64,000 bases of DNA from Triticum aestivum (Eukaryota > Streptophyta > Magnoliopsida > Poales > Poaceae). The translations under genes were made by a program, and so were the position numbers. The stretch lies in NCBI RefSeq assembly GCF_018294505.1, contig NC_057813.1, positions 320,563,191 through 320,627,190 of the forward strand, given 5' to 3'. Shown here one piece after another: positions 32,778-44,447 of the stretch (within the stretch, counting starts at the first letter, position 1; each line of letters starts with the position of its first letter). The notes beneath the pieces were generated by a model that did no database searches, was not told where the DNA came from, and was given only the letters and a program-made list of their open reading frames with translations.

Positions 32778-35620
32778 CGGTCTTCGAGGCTTTTGCCTCA
32801 AACAATAGGCGCAAAAGGGCACTCCGCGGGCTCGCTGAAGTCTGCCTAGTCGCAGCAATAAACCCTTGGAACAACACAGCCATAATTTTCAATGCCGGTG
32901 ATGAACCAAAATTCAGGACAGTCCGGGCACCAGCTGCCTTGGTCCTCAGTCCGATCATGGACGGCTTTTGGCTAACCAAAGTGCTCATGGACGGCGGCAG
33001 CGGACTAAACCTCATTTACGAGGAAACTCTTAAGAAAATGGAAATAGATAGGACCCGCATTGAGCAAAGTAGCACGAACTTCGAAGGAGTCATTCCCAGT
33101 TGGGAGGCGCGACGCGCGGGAAAAATCACACTCGACGTGGTATTCGGCACGGCGGAGAATTATCGGTCCGAAGAGATAACCTTCCAAGTGGCCCCTTTCA
33201 ACAGTGGATATCACGCCTTATTAGGGCGAGATGCATTTACACGCTTCCAAGCTATACCTCATTATGGGTACATGAAGCTCAAGATGCCCGGGCCCAATGG
33301 TATTATCACTCTTGCCAGTGATCTGGACATAGCACTCCGCGCCAAAAACAAAACCGCAACCCTGGCCCTTGAGGCATTGTCTGAAGCCCTCGCAGCCAAA
33401 GAATTAACCACACTACGCTCCACGGTGGATAGGGACAACGTGATCCTGGATAAGCGACCCAAATCCACCTCCCTTAAACCAGCAGATGAAATAGTCAAAT
33501 TTCAAGTCCACCAGACGGACCCCAAGAAGATAGCATCCATCGGGGCACAACTGGACCCAATGGTTGACGCCGCGCTACGAGAGTTCCTACGCGAGAACTG
33601 GGACATATTCGCCTGGCACCCTTCTAATATGCCGGGCATCCCATGCAGGCTGTCCGAACACAGCCTAAACATACTGAAGGGATATAAACCAGTCAAGCAA
33701 ACACTGCGGCGCTTTTCCGAACCCAAACGACAAGCTATGGGGGAGGATCTAGCCAAGTTAATCGAGGCCGGATTCATGAGAGAAATAAAACACCCGGACT
33801 GGCTGGCAAAACTGGTGATGTTGCCATAGAAGGATAAATCCTAGCGCCTATGCGTCGATTTCAAAGACCTCAACAAGGCCTGCCCTAAGGATCCATTTCC
33901 CCTCCCTTGCATCGATCAAATTATTGATGCTACAGCCGGACACGGCACACTGTGTTTCCTCGACGCATACTCTGGATACCATCAAATCAAACTAAAGGAG
34001 TCGGACCAAGCTACAACAACATTCAATACCCCATATGGGTCATTCTGCTTCAACACTATGTCCTTCAGACTTAAAAACGCCGGCGCCACCTACCAATGTA
34101 TGATTCAAACATGCCTGGAGAAACAGATATACAAGACAGTTGAAGCGTATGTGGACGATGTTGTCATGAAAACTAGGCACGTCAAGTCATTAATAGACAA
34201 TCTGCGTCTCACATTCGACAACCTCCATACATATGACATCAAGCTCAATCCGAAAAAGTGTGTTTTCGGCGTTCCCGCTGAAAAACTGTTGGGCTTCAAT
34301 GTTTCCAATAGAGGAATTGAGGCGAACCTAGCTAAAATCCGAGCTTTGTTAGAGTTGGCTACGCCAACAGACCTTAAACAAGTCCAAAAACTAGCCGGAT
34401 GTGTGGCAGCTTTAAGCCGCTTTATCTCCAGACTAGGAGAAAAAGCATTTCCACTTTATCACCTTCTCCGAGGCACCGATCACTTGGAGTAGACGAACGC
34501 GGCAACGGTCGGATTGGAAGAAATAAAGGATCTTTTAGCGAGCAACCCAATCCTGGCCGCACCAAACGTCGATGAACCCATGTTATTATACATATCGGCA
34601 ACACACCAGGTCGTCAGCGCGCTGCTCGTCGTTGAACGAAAGGAGGACGGACACAAATTCCATCTTCAAAAGCCGGTGTACTATGTATCCACTATCCTCA
34701 CACCATGCAAATCCTGGTACCCTCATTACCAAAAAATAGCATACGCGGTCTTCATGGCATCCCGGAAGCTACCATGCTACTTTCAAGAGTGCTCAATCAC
34801 GGTGGCCTCCGAAGTACCACTCAATGACATACTAAACAACCGCGATGCCATGGGCCAGATTGCCAAGTGGGCCATTGAGCTCCTCCCATTCGACATAACA
34901 TACAGACCGCATCGGGCCATTAAATCCCAAGTACTGGCCTACTTCGTCGCCGAATGGACAGAGGCCGAACTCCCTAAAGAGTATGGCACATATTCCAACT
35001 GGGTCATGCACTTTGAAGGCTCCAAAATGCTGGCGTGCTTAGGAGCGGGCATTGTCCTAACATCCCCCACTAGAGAAACAGTTCAGTACGTACTCCAAAT
35101 ATTATACACAGACTCCAACAATTCAGCTGAACACGAGGCCTTATTGCATGGTCTTTGGATGGCTGTCTCCATGGGCATACAATGCTTGGAAGTGCACGGG
35201 GATTCAAACCTCGCAATATCTCAAATAAATCGAGATTTTGACGCCAAAGATCCAAAGATGGTGGCTTACCGTAACGCTGTTCTCAAAATGTCGGCTCGGT
35301 TCAAGCGGCTCGAGTTTCATCATGTGACTCAAGAAAGTAATCAAGCAGCAGATGTCCTTGCTCGCATCGGCACCAAGCGCGACCCCGTCCCGCCTAACAT
35401 CTTTCTGGAAAGGCTCTTTAAGCCATCCGTGGTGTGGCAAGGGGAGAGCGGCAATACCAGTCCGGATCCAACTATAAACCCAGATTCTGAACACACCGAT
35501 ATCATCGGGGGCTCAGACACCGAAATAACACCGTCGGCCCATCTAATCATGGCAGTCATTGCCCCATGGACTGAACCCTTCTTGGCCTACCTTAATAGGC
35601 GAGAACTCCCTGAGGATTAG
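32678..35620 (+). pseudogene. Element I protease, reverse transcriptase and dual RNase H
   Basis: The protease active site reads VLMDGGSGLN (near 32985). Reverse transcriptase follows, with FLDAYSGYHQI (about 33960) and the YVDD box at 34148..34159. A first RNase H domain lies in 34560..34920. A second, archaeal-type RNase H lies at about 35000..35370. In the second domain the catalytic residues are FEGS, AEHEALL, GDSN and ADVLA. The first is Glu, whereas element L has Asp (HFDRS). In-frame stops are TAG at 33827, 33842, 34490 and 35618, all in one frame. The frame is otherwise continuous, so the stops are recent point mutations. Confidence 0.9.
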
Positions 35621-36782
35621 AATGAGGCGTGCCGCATTGTCCGGCGCTCGAAGGCCTACAAGGTTCACGACAGAGAACTCTACAAGAAAAGCGCTAAAGG
35701 AGTACTTCAAAGATGCATCTCCGAGGAAGATGGGCGGCAGCTCTTGGCTGAAATTCATGCTAGTCTCGGTGGTCACCACGCCGCGGCTCGGGCCCATATA
35801 AGCAATACCTTCTGTACAGGTTTCTATTGGCCGACGGCCCGAGCAGATGCACAGGACCTTGTCCAACGTTGCGTCAGATGCCAGCTTTTCGCCAACCAAA
35901 GCCATATGCCACCCACCGCTCTACAAACAACCCCCATCACTTGGCCTTTCACGGTCTGGGGGCTTGATATGGCTAGACCCCTTAAAGGAGGAAGCCATAA
36001 GAAAAAATATTTGTTGGTCATGGTGGATAAATTCACTAAGTGGATAGAGGCCAAACCAGTTAAAACGGTCAAAGCCGGACCTGTGATAGACTTCATATCC
36101 GGTGTTGCGCACCATTATGGTGTTCCACACAGCATCATCATCGAAAATGGCTCCAATTTCTCAGCCGACGAGGAGAAAACCTGGTGTGTTAATCTGGGCA
36201 TTAAGCTCGATTACGCCTCCGTCTATCAACCGCAAACAAACGGTCAAGTCGATCGAGCCAATGGTCTTATTATGAGCGGCATTAAGCCCAGACTAGTGAT
36301 GTCTTTGAAAGAATCAGACAAGCACTGGGTCGAGGAGCTCGACTCCGTACTCTGGGGGCTGCGGACCACGCCCAACCGCACTACCGGATATACACCTTTC
36401 TTCATGGTGTACGGCGCAAAGGCTGTGTTACCCTGCGACATTATTCATGACTCACCTCGAGTGCGCATGTATGAAGAGAGAGGCCGAGCTTGATCGGCGG
36501 GACAGCTTAGATGCCCTAGAGGAGGAGCGCGACATCGCAAAAGCCCGTTCTACATTTTATCAACAATAGGCCCGAAGATGTCAAAGTAGAGAAGTGTGGA
36601 CCAAGACTTATAATGTTGGCGAACTCGTTCTACGCTTGCCGGAGAAGAAAAAGGACAAACTCAAGCCCAAGTGGGAGGGTCCCTTCATCATTGACGAAGT
36701 TTTCAATGGAGGAGCGTACCGCCTGCTCGATGCATTAGACAATCGCCTAGAGCCGAACCCATGGAACGCGGTGAGACTCTGA
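35621..36782 (+). pseudogene. Element I integrase
   Basis: It continues pol in the same frame. The HHCC zinc module (HHAAARAH...CVRCQ) lies at 35770..35885. The catalytic core has the first Asp (GLDMARP, near 35965). The second reads IIENGSNF with Glu in place of the Asp seen in relatives (element L has ITDND). The third reads GQVDRANG with Asp where family members have Glu. A frameshift near 36480 and a TAG near 36568 follow. The C-terminal module (GPFIIDEVFNGGAYRL) lies in 36594..36782. Confidence 0.88.
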
Positions 36783-37607
36783 AGATTCTATGCCTAGCGC
36801 CGAACTCTTTGTTCATCTCCTTCTCCCTTTTGTTTCCATTATTTTTTCCCTCTCTTTTTGCTTTTTTTAGCCTTAAAGCTTTCGTGCGGCTAAACCGTGC
36901 ACCTGCCACGTACACATCCCCAAATATGTACGTCCATTATACCTGGGGGCTTCTTGTACAGAAGCTTATTATTATTATTTTCCGAGCATTAAGCTCACCA
37001 CATACATGTCTCTTCCTCGTATGTACCTTTTCTTTGCCATTATATGCATCGATATGACTTAAGTTTTGGCCAAGCTGTGTTGCCTGGCTCCTGTGCTTAT
37101 GCCCTACATTCCCTTTAGTTCGGCTAGAGCATAAAGGGAGGACCCTGCGATTGTTACTGCCGGGTCATCCGGATGTGTACCTTAGACTGGGTGAAGCCGA
37201 AAGCTAGCATTCTTAAGGGAATATTCGGTCATCGACTAAAGATGTTTTTTATTCATTACACTATGAACCCCCAGATGTTATGTATGCTGTGATTTTTCAA
37301 TCACGGTTCGGGCATGCACGTTAACGCATGCTCACCCAGGGAAAGGAACACTTAACGGAACTACTCTCTCTAGAAGATGTTTCTTACAATTACAATGTAA
37401 TATAACATAGCTACCCGGATACAACTTTGTCTGTTCAAGCAACTATGACCCTTACGCCTGGTTTCCACGCATACCCCGGTTTGTTTTGCCGCTCAGGTAT
37501 TCGGAAACACTCCGCACCTTCGGGTCCAGAGGTCAAAGAGAAAAGGTCTACCATGACTATTGTTTTACAATCCGGCTAGGGACAAATATGTCAAGGAAAG
37601 TACATAG
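36783..37607. other. Element I non-coding zone between integrase and antisense gene
   Basis: These 825 bp lie between the convergent 3' ends of pol (+) and the antisense gene (-). No gene is supported. A run of ATTATTATTATT near 36967 and T-rich tracts near 36830..36870 are present, suitable for 3' untranslated ends. Confidence 0.6.
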
Positions 37608-40392
37608 TCACTTGGATTCAAAAATTTCCTCTTCTATGGCGTCCAGCAGGTTGTCTAGCTTACAATCCTGTTGAGAATATTTTGCGGCTACTTTTACCTG
37701 GTCATATACTAAACTAATGGGAATTTCTTTTCCATCTGACCCTAAAGGTCCGACCTGGTCCATATGATTCAGATTGGTATACCGTGTTTTCACCATGGCC
37801 CAGGCCTCTCGCGCACCTTCCCGGCAGGCCGATATCTTCCATAATCGGAAATGCAGCCGCGCTCCCTCAAATAGTTGTACAAGCTCCTCCATACTTCCTG
37901 GAGGGGAGGCGGATGGCCACAAGGCCTTGGAAACAATTCACATTGCCTGCCGAGCTCGCTCGTGCATTTGCGACAGCTCTTGTAGCAGCTCGCGTGAAGA
38001 TCCGGACATCTCCTCTTTGGGACAGCCAGTTAGCATACCTACAGACATAACCCTGTCAGTTCCTTTCCTTGCCGAATTACACAGAGGTAAGTTTGAACAC
38101 ATACTAAATATGCCGCCTTGCAGCCTCTTATTTTCCTTCACGGAGTCAGCCAGCTGGGCCTGCACATCTTTAAGTTCTTCGCCTAGCTGGGTGTTGGAAT
38201 CCTGGAGTTTGTTTTTCTCCTCCCTGACTCGTGTCAGTATACGTTCGCCCGCGGCCAGTTGCCTTTCGGCTTCTTGTTCACTCGCTTGTGCGACTTCTAG
38301 TGCCCCTCCTGGATGATCTGACGATCCTACCATAAGATATGCAAATGTGTTAGCATTGCTGGTATATAATTCTGTTTTTCTCGATGGAGGGACACATTAC
38401 TAGGAGATGCCTTCTTGGATATCTCCAGTTCGGCTGTCGCTGAAGCTAGTTGGGTCCGACACTTTTCCAGCTCTTGAGACAACAGTTTGTTCTTCTCCAT
38501 AAGCACCTGGTTTCACAATGATCCTTAAATCAGCTGAATCAACTGCTTCAAGTCTCGGGGCCAACTGGTATATAATGTGAGCTCACCCGCATATCTTTCA
38601 AATATTGGTTTGTGGCTCTGGCAAGCCTGTCTCGAGCAGCTCGGATGTATGTATCAGCCGAGCTGAAGGCATTGAATACCTCTTTTGTAAAGCCGGGTTC
38701 ACAAAGAGCGGCCTTCCGGTACCGATGGTTCATGACGCTCTCCACTTACGAGTTTGTGACGGACACATCTTCCGAATCCTCTGCGAAAGAACAATCCGAC
38801 AGTACTCCCGTATCAGCCCTCGTCGTTACGACATGGTCTGGAACCTGGCTATTGGGAGTGCGACTGGCAGGACTCCCAGACATAGTCCGTCAAATGCTCT
38901 TCCTGGTAAGACACGAACAGATAATGTCATAGTTGGATGTGACTGCCAAAGGGCATATTTACAAAGCCATACCTCTTTGATGACAGCTCCGATGTGTCTT
39001 CGCTTGCCTTCCTCTTCGAAAGCTTTCCCGGCGCGGGCGCTGCTATCTTTGGAGTCGCCTCTGGTGCAGGATGGCGCATCGAGCGCCTCCCCTTTGGAGC
39101 ACGAGATAGCATGGTGGTTGAGGCGGAATGAGGAAGCTCTGTCGGAGGAGATGTCTCTTGATTACTTACATGTGAGGCAGGGAGAAGACTGGGATAGTCG
39201 GCGGTGATGGCCACTTCCGTGCCGTCATAGCTCGCCTGGTAGAACACCCCATCCTCGAGCTCCATGAATATATCTGGATCCTCTTCGAATTCAGGATCAA
39301 GGTGCCGGTTGTGGTCCTCTTGCTGTGGAGCGGGGCCGTGGAGCCCCTTGGTGATCTTCCGCCATTCCTGTTACAAATGGACGGATTAATGTCCATGGAA
39401 AGTGACTCAGGGAGTAGATTGAGTACAGCAGTGCGATTGGAACTCACCCAACTAGGAGGATTGTACATGGAAAATCCGTCTCGGTGCTTAGTAAGAATGA
39501 ATTCCTCTTTCTCCCCTTTTTATAGTTCGGCCAGTATTTTGGCCAAAGCGGCGGGGGTGTCCGGACCCTTCCGACCGTAGCGGGACGCGTCATCTTCCCC
39601 ATTATGCTGCCACATGGGATGCCTTCTGTATTGGAGTAGATGAACCCCTCATACTATGGAAGTCGCCATTACCTCGACTATTGATAATTCGGACTGGGTG
39701 AGCATCTTTATCTTGCTCATCAATTGACAGACTACTGCGCTATCTTCCTGCTCGAGGCTTCAAGGGCGCCAGCTGTGCTGTTTCTTCGATGGAACGCTTG
39801 AACATTTGGGAAGACCCATTCGGACTGGGTCGGGAAGGGAGACTTCCTCGATATAGAACCATTCGGAAGGCCACACTTTGGATGCCTTCTTCGGTGTGCC
39901 GGACAGGTATCCGCTCCCGGTGATGTGCCATACCTCGGCTCCGCCCACTTCAAATATTGATCCCTCTTGGCTACGGTGGACAAGGCAGAATAGTTTCCTC
40001 CATAATTCAAAATGGGCCTCACAACCCAGGAATAGCTCACAAAGAGCAACATAACCCGCGATGTGCAGGATGGAGGCATGAATGAAATTGTGCAGTTGGA
40101 GGCCATAATACTCTAGAAGCCCTCGGAGGAACGGGTGGATTGGAAATCCAACGCCTCTCAACAAGTAGGGAAAGAAGCACACTCATTCCCCCTTGGATGG
40201 ATTGGGGAAATTTTCTGCCTGAGCCCTGCCGTCGAAGGAAGTCAATCCTGCTCGAACTGGGACTAGATACACGGGGGGAAGAAATCCCTGTGTCTGCAGC
40301 TTCACTAGCTGATTGTGGGATACAAAACATTTCTCCCAATCGCCTTTCTCGAGGCCGTGGGGACTGGAGGAAGAGATGGGGGCGCTAGCCAT
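37608..40392 (-). pseudogene. Element I antisense gene: six-exon coiled-coil protein with gypsy-type transposon domain
   Basis: Inferred exons on the minus strand are 40392..39448, 39367..38973, 38902..38587, 38506..38401, 38326..38105 and 38038..37608. All five introns (80, 70, 80, 74 and 66 bp) are GT...AG, and each junction keeps the reading frame. Exon 1 starts at MASAPISS and carries the same N-terminal domain as the element B gene (FFPYLLRGVGFPIHPF here, LPHFLRGLGFPLHPF there). Exon 2 is acidic then basic (KLSKRKASE). Exons 4 and 5 are coiled coil (LSQELEKCRTQL, REEKNKLQDSN). Exon 6 ends in a helical domain finishing EEEIFESK. Several in-frame stops (for example near 40183, 39760 and 38890), mostly TGA, show decay. 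The protein's role is unknown. Confidence 0.8.
38039..39447 (-). other. Five short introns of the element I antisense gene
   Basis: Introns are at 39447..39368, 38972..38903, 38586..38507, 38400..38327 and 38104..38039. Donors read GTGAGT, GTATGG, GTGAGC, GTAATG and GTATGT. Acceptors end ACAG, CCAG, CCAG, GTAG and GTAG. Successive phases are 0, 2, 0, 1 and 1. Confidence 0.72.
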
Positions 40393-40466
40393 GTTGGAAT
40401 GTGTTCTCCTAGCAATCTCTGAGGATTCCTCGCTTGGTTTGGAATGGATCTGAAAATCCAAATCTC

Positions 40467-40475
40467 TTTAAATAG
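40467..40475 (-). promoter_or_regulatory. TATA-like box of the element I antisense gene
   Basis: CTATTTAAA on the minus strand lies about 75 bp upstream of the ATG at 40392, between the gene and the 3' LTR. Confidence 0.5.
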
Positions 40476-40719
40476 ACGCCTTTCTTACATGGTCAAGGTG
40501 ATATGTGCAAAAATACCTCGACCTCTCATATTTGCTCGACACGTGGAGGCTGAAGTCATGAAGGTGTGGAAGCCGATGGGCGCGATATTAAAGGGAAAGC
40601 CGAATACTGCTCTTCAAGTCAGGTACTTTGAAGTAATCGAAGGAGGAACCCGCCTTGCAATGCCAAAGACAATCTACGCGCCAAACACATCATCATTGAA
40701 AGACTGGTTCGGGGACTAC

Positions 40720-41187
40720 TGAGGGAGTCCTGGATTAAGGGGTCCTCTGGCGTCCGGCCTATTGACATGGGCTGGACTGATGGGCTATGAAGATAAAAGA
40801 CCGAAGACTCTCAGCTGTTTCCAGATGGGACTCTCCTTAGCGTGGGAGGCAAGCTTGGCGCCTGGATATGAAGATTCCTTTCTCTGTAACCGACTTTGTA
40901 CAACCCTAGTCCCCTCTGGTGTCTATATAAACGGAGGGCTTAGTCCATAGAGGAAATCATAATCATACATGCTAGACTTCTAGGGTTTTAGCCATTACGA
41001 TCTCATGGTAGATCCACTCTTGTAATACTTATATTCATCAAGTCAATAAAGTAGGAAGTAGGGTATTACCTCCATAGAGAGGGCCCGGACCTGGGTAAAC
41101 ATCGTGTCCCCCGCTTCCTATTACCATCAACCTTAGACGCACAGTTCGGGACCCCCTACCCGAGATCCGCCGGTTTTGACACCGACA
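40720..41187 (+). repeat. Element I 3' LTR
   Basis: The 468 bp LTR has TGAGGGAG and ACACCGACA termini and an intact CTATATAAAC TATA box near 40920. A purine-rich GGTTCGGGGACTAC immediately precedes it and is the likely polypurine tract. Confidence 0.94.
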
Positions 41188-41353
41188 CCTGCCTCCGGCC
41201 AACTCTCTTGGTCGACTGAACGGCCCATTGTGCGTCCATCGGCACCTTCTTGTGCTTGGGCGCCACCGCCTTTTTGCGGGTGTGGGGTTTGTCGACGGTG
41301 GAGGCGAGGAAGGCGAGGCGGGCGGTGGCGTCGAGGATCAGCACTTCGACCAT
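41188..41353 (-). pseudogene. Split accessory-type gene, N-terminal part (PIF/Harbinger-like ORF1?)
   Basis: On the minus strand an ATG at 41351..41353 opens an alanine- and lysine-rich frame (LDATARLAFLAST, RKKAVAPKHKKV, QSTKRVGRRQ). It runs into the element I target site and continues in frame on the other side of the insertion at 31178. The upstream flank to about 41700 has GC-rich and AGAGAAACTCCAAC-type sequence like Triticeae Harbinger ends. The identity is tentative. Confidence 0.45.
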
Positions 41354-42600
41354 GGCGAGCAGCCTTGAGAGCGGGCGGGCGGGAGGTTTTCTGGGGAAAC
41401 GAGGAAAATGAGGTGGATGTGCCACCGACTGGCAGGACAGGAGAGAACAAGGACAGACGTCACGCGCATCCATTGCGTGTCCGCGCCGATGCAAACGCGG
41501 CTCAAATTTGGGCCTGGAATGGGTCACGCGCGGACAAAAAATGAACGTTCGACCATTTGGATCGCCACGTTGGGCCAACTTTTGTGTTTGTTTCAATTCA
41601 AACAGACACGCGCAAACTGTTTGGGGTTGGAGTTTCTCTAAGTTCCGATTGTAACAGTTATAAAACATCAAGCCACTCCAACACCCCACTTCCCTTTATA
41701 CACCCACCTCACACCAGGCCTGTACCATGGACATGTTTAGGGTGTGTGCCTACACAGGGCCCCCAAATCAGTGGGGGGCCCCAGATTTGTATGTACTTAG
41801 TACTAGTATTCTTAGTAATTAGCAAAAATTAGTGCAATACAGGTTGGATGGTGCAGCATGCCAGTAGGACCCCACCCGATGAATTAACTCATCTAACCCT
41901 CAACTTGCATTCCCAAGAGTACTCAATGGGGTGGTGGGACTGCACAAATTAACTAATGGGCCCTCTCCTCACGCACGTCTCTCTTTTCCTCTTCGTCTTC
42001 TTCACAATGCAACCGTCGTTCCTCTATCCTAGATCGTAATCAATCTCCAGTTCTTCACTAGCTAACGCTCCGTTCCCAATCCCTCGGCTATTAATTTTTT
42101 GAGATTTCCCCAAATTATCCGTTGCCATGGGAAGTGGAATAGGTAACGGCTACTTCCAATCTCCATCTATTTATCTGGTTGGTGTTCTGTTCTTCTCAGT
42201 TCTGAAATCAGGCCTGCAAATCGGTGTTCCACTAGATGCCCTTCATTTCCAGTTGCCGCCTTGCCGGCCCTACGACCAGCGTGTGTCAGAATCAAGGGGA
42301 TCCTGGATCCCTGGAGGCCCTACTCGTCATAGAGATTCAACTGCTCGGCAGGCCAAATGAGGCTACGAGTTCTTGGTCGTCAAAGCAACAAGCGTCTCCT
42401 CCCCGGCTCCCCCTGATCTGCTTCTCACATCAATCGAAGACAGGTTGTTTCATTCCTTTTTGACCGCAAGTTCAATTTTTAGTTCCTTATTTGTCGCATA
42501 GTTTACATTATTTTCTTGTTTACTTCTCATGCACTAAACTTATTGGACGATAAAAATCTGAGGTCTTCTTGCACTATCCTTGCGACTGCACTTAGAAGTG
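41354..42600. other. Unclassified flank of the split gene and left part of hAT remnant
   Basis: 41354..41700 looks like the 5' flank of the split gene. 41700..42600 has no supported gene. A GGGCCCCC...GGGGGGCCCC pair at 41757..41784 forms a short inverted repeat and may mark a DNA transposon end. The sequence joins, across element J, to the hAT fragment at 44448. Confidence 0.35.
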
Positions 42601-42608
42601 ATGGTATG
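42601..42608. other. Target site duplication of element J (left copy)
   Basis: ATGGTATG here matches 44440..44447. The 8 bp direct repeats bracket the LINE-like insertion. Confidence 0.75.
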
Positions 42609-44439
42609 TTTTTTCGAAATGGAGGCAAAGATTGCCTCATCTATTAATTACACTCATGAGAATTGCCCAGATAATTACAGAAAACCAGGCAAAAACCAGA
42701 GCAACAAGGGCCAAGCCCATGCCCGAAGACTGACACACACAGGGCAAAGCCCCCCTCATCGACAACATGTCGACCTGCAGCCAGACAACGCAGCCCCGAC
42801 TTTGACGGAGAACTCAGAAGAACAAAACCAAGCAATAGCTCGCACCAAAGAAGATCACCGAACGGGCCACTTGCAGCCAGTCATCGTACACCATAGGGCC
42901 CGACCACCGCAGCTTTGACTCCACAGCAATAAACAAACAGAGGCAATACTGCGGACACGTCGGAGAAGAGCCGACTATCACAACCATTGCCGCGTCGCCG
43001 ACATCGCTCCCACCACCATCATTGCCATAGAGGCCTGGCCGCCACAATGATCCTCTCAGGGCCGCTGCCCCGACATCCATTGTTCCATCGTGCATAGCGC
43101 ACTCCAGCGGCACCGCCGCCCCGACATACCACCACTCCCCTTGAGCAGCAATGCCACACAACCCATCTACCTGCAGCCCACGCTGCTCAGGGAAACACTC
43201 ACAGACCATGAACATTGCACCACATCTGAGGCCGCCTCCCTGACGTAAGGTCAGACCACCCCCTCTGGGCGCATCGACCGAGCCGACACACCCACCGCCC
43301 AAGCAGGTCAAGGATAGCACCCCACCAATGTCGAGATAGAGACCCACCTCATAGATATGCCACTCACATTGTTCCTAAGATTGCCATATCGGTGCACAAT
43401 CAGAGGCCACTTGAAGCTGCCGCCCTGACGTCCACCGTCCCTGCCAACGAAGAGATCCGTGCAATACACTGACTCTCCAAGGCGATGCCTCAATGAAGGA
43501 AATGACGAAGCCATCGTCATCGCCCACTTCAACCATCCAAAGCTAGAGATTTCTCCCGGAGAGTCGTGTAATGGAGCTCCACAACAACATCTTCAACAAG
43601 GGGACGACACCATGGCCATGGCGCCGCTGTTCCCGGCACCGAGCCCAATTCAGTGCTGGACTTTTGCCCAAAGCTCCACCACACCTCTGAATCTAAGCAG
43701 ATCCGAAGCATAGTACATCACACAATCCCCCGGTCGATGTCCACCGCCTCCACCTCACGGTGCAGTAGCCGTCATACCTCTCAAATGCGTCGGACAAGTC
43801 AAATCTGTGGCCCTCCTAGGAGCACGCCGCCACACAGCCAGAGCAGCAGATCCGGTGCCACCCGAGTCCCTCGCACACCCAGGGGCCTTGCCACGGTGCC
43901 CACGCAGCAGATCTGCGCTGCCTGGATGTCCCGCACACCCAGGACACCTTCCTGGGCCTAGCACATGCAGATCTGCGTGCCTCCCCTTGTCGGGGTACGA
44001 GATCCATGTAGGCCGCCAAAGTTTGCACTTCCCTTCCTCCACTTGCAAACGCCCCCATGCCACTCCATTCCTTGTTGCGCTGCCCCAAGCCGGTTCCCCT
44101 GCCAGCGCTCCAGATCGCCGCGCCCCTCAAACCGCCAGGACACGGCCACCCCGAAGTAGCCACGCCGAACGAGTGCGCCTCCCCATGCCCAACAACGGCC
44201 ATCCCAGCCAGTGCGCGCACTAGCATGGGAGCAGCACTGGAAATCACACCGGGAGGAGGAAAGCACCCCACCGCCGCCGGGCTACGCGGGCTTTGCTCGG
44301 CGACCTCCACCGGCGGCGGCGAGGGGAGGACGGGCGACAGAACTGCATTGGCGGCAGCTAGGGTTCGCTCCCCTGGCCACTCACGGGAGCGACCTGAGGA
44401 GTCCTCGGGTGACTTTTTGGATGGACGTTCAAGTTTTTT
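42609..44439 (-). mobile_element. Element J: LINE-like retroposon without reverse transcriptase
   Basis: On the minus strand it begins near 44439, is strongly GC-rich through its body, and ends in a GCCTCCATTTCGAAAAAA tail at 42609, like plant LINE 3' ends with a short A tail. The 8 bp duplication supports target-primed insertion. No endonuclease or reverse transcriptase is present, so it is an internally deleted or non-autonomous copy. Long open frames on both strands inside it appear compositional. A repeated AGATCTGC motif occurs near 43905..43975. Confidence 0.55.
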
Positions 44440-44447
44440 ATGGTATG

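Larger units (their letters stand above)
31184..41187 (+). mobile_element. Element I: Tat-lineage Ty3/gypsy retrotransposon with antisense gene
   Basis: This is a near-complete 10.0 kb element. The order is 5' LTR (31184..31626), gag remnant, protease, reverse transcriptase, two RNase H domains, integrase, an antisense six-exon gene (37608..40392), the polypurine region and the 3' LTR (40720..41187). The second, archaeal-type RNase H downstream of the first is a hallmark of the Tat lineage. The LTRs differ by roughly 5 percent by eye plus a 25 bp net indel, so it looks older than element B. Stops and active-site substitutions make it inactive. Confidence 0.93.

Noticed and set aside
41757..41784. 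GGGCCCCC / GGGGGGCCCC inverted pair as a definite hAT terminus
   Set aside because: It could be a transposon end, but no matching right terminus or 8 bp duplication was found. It is left as a possibility only.
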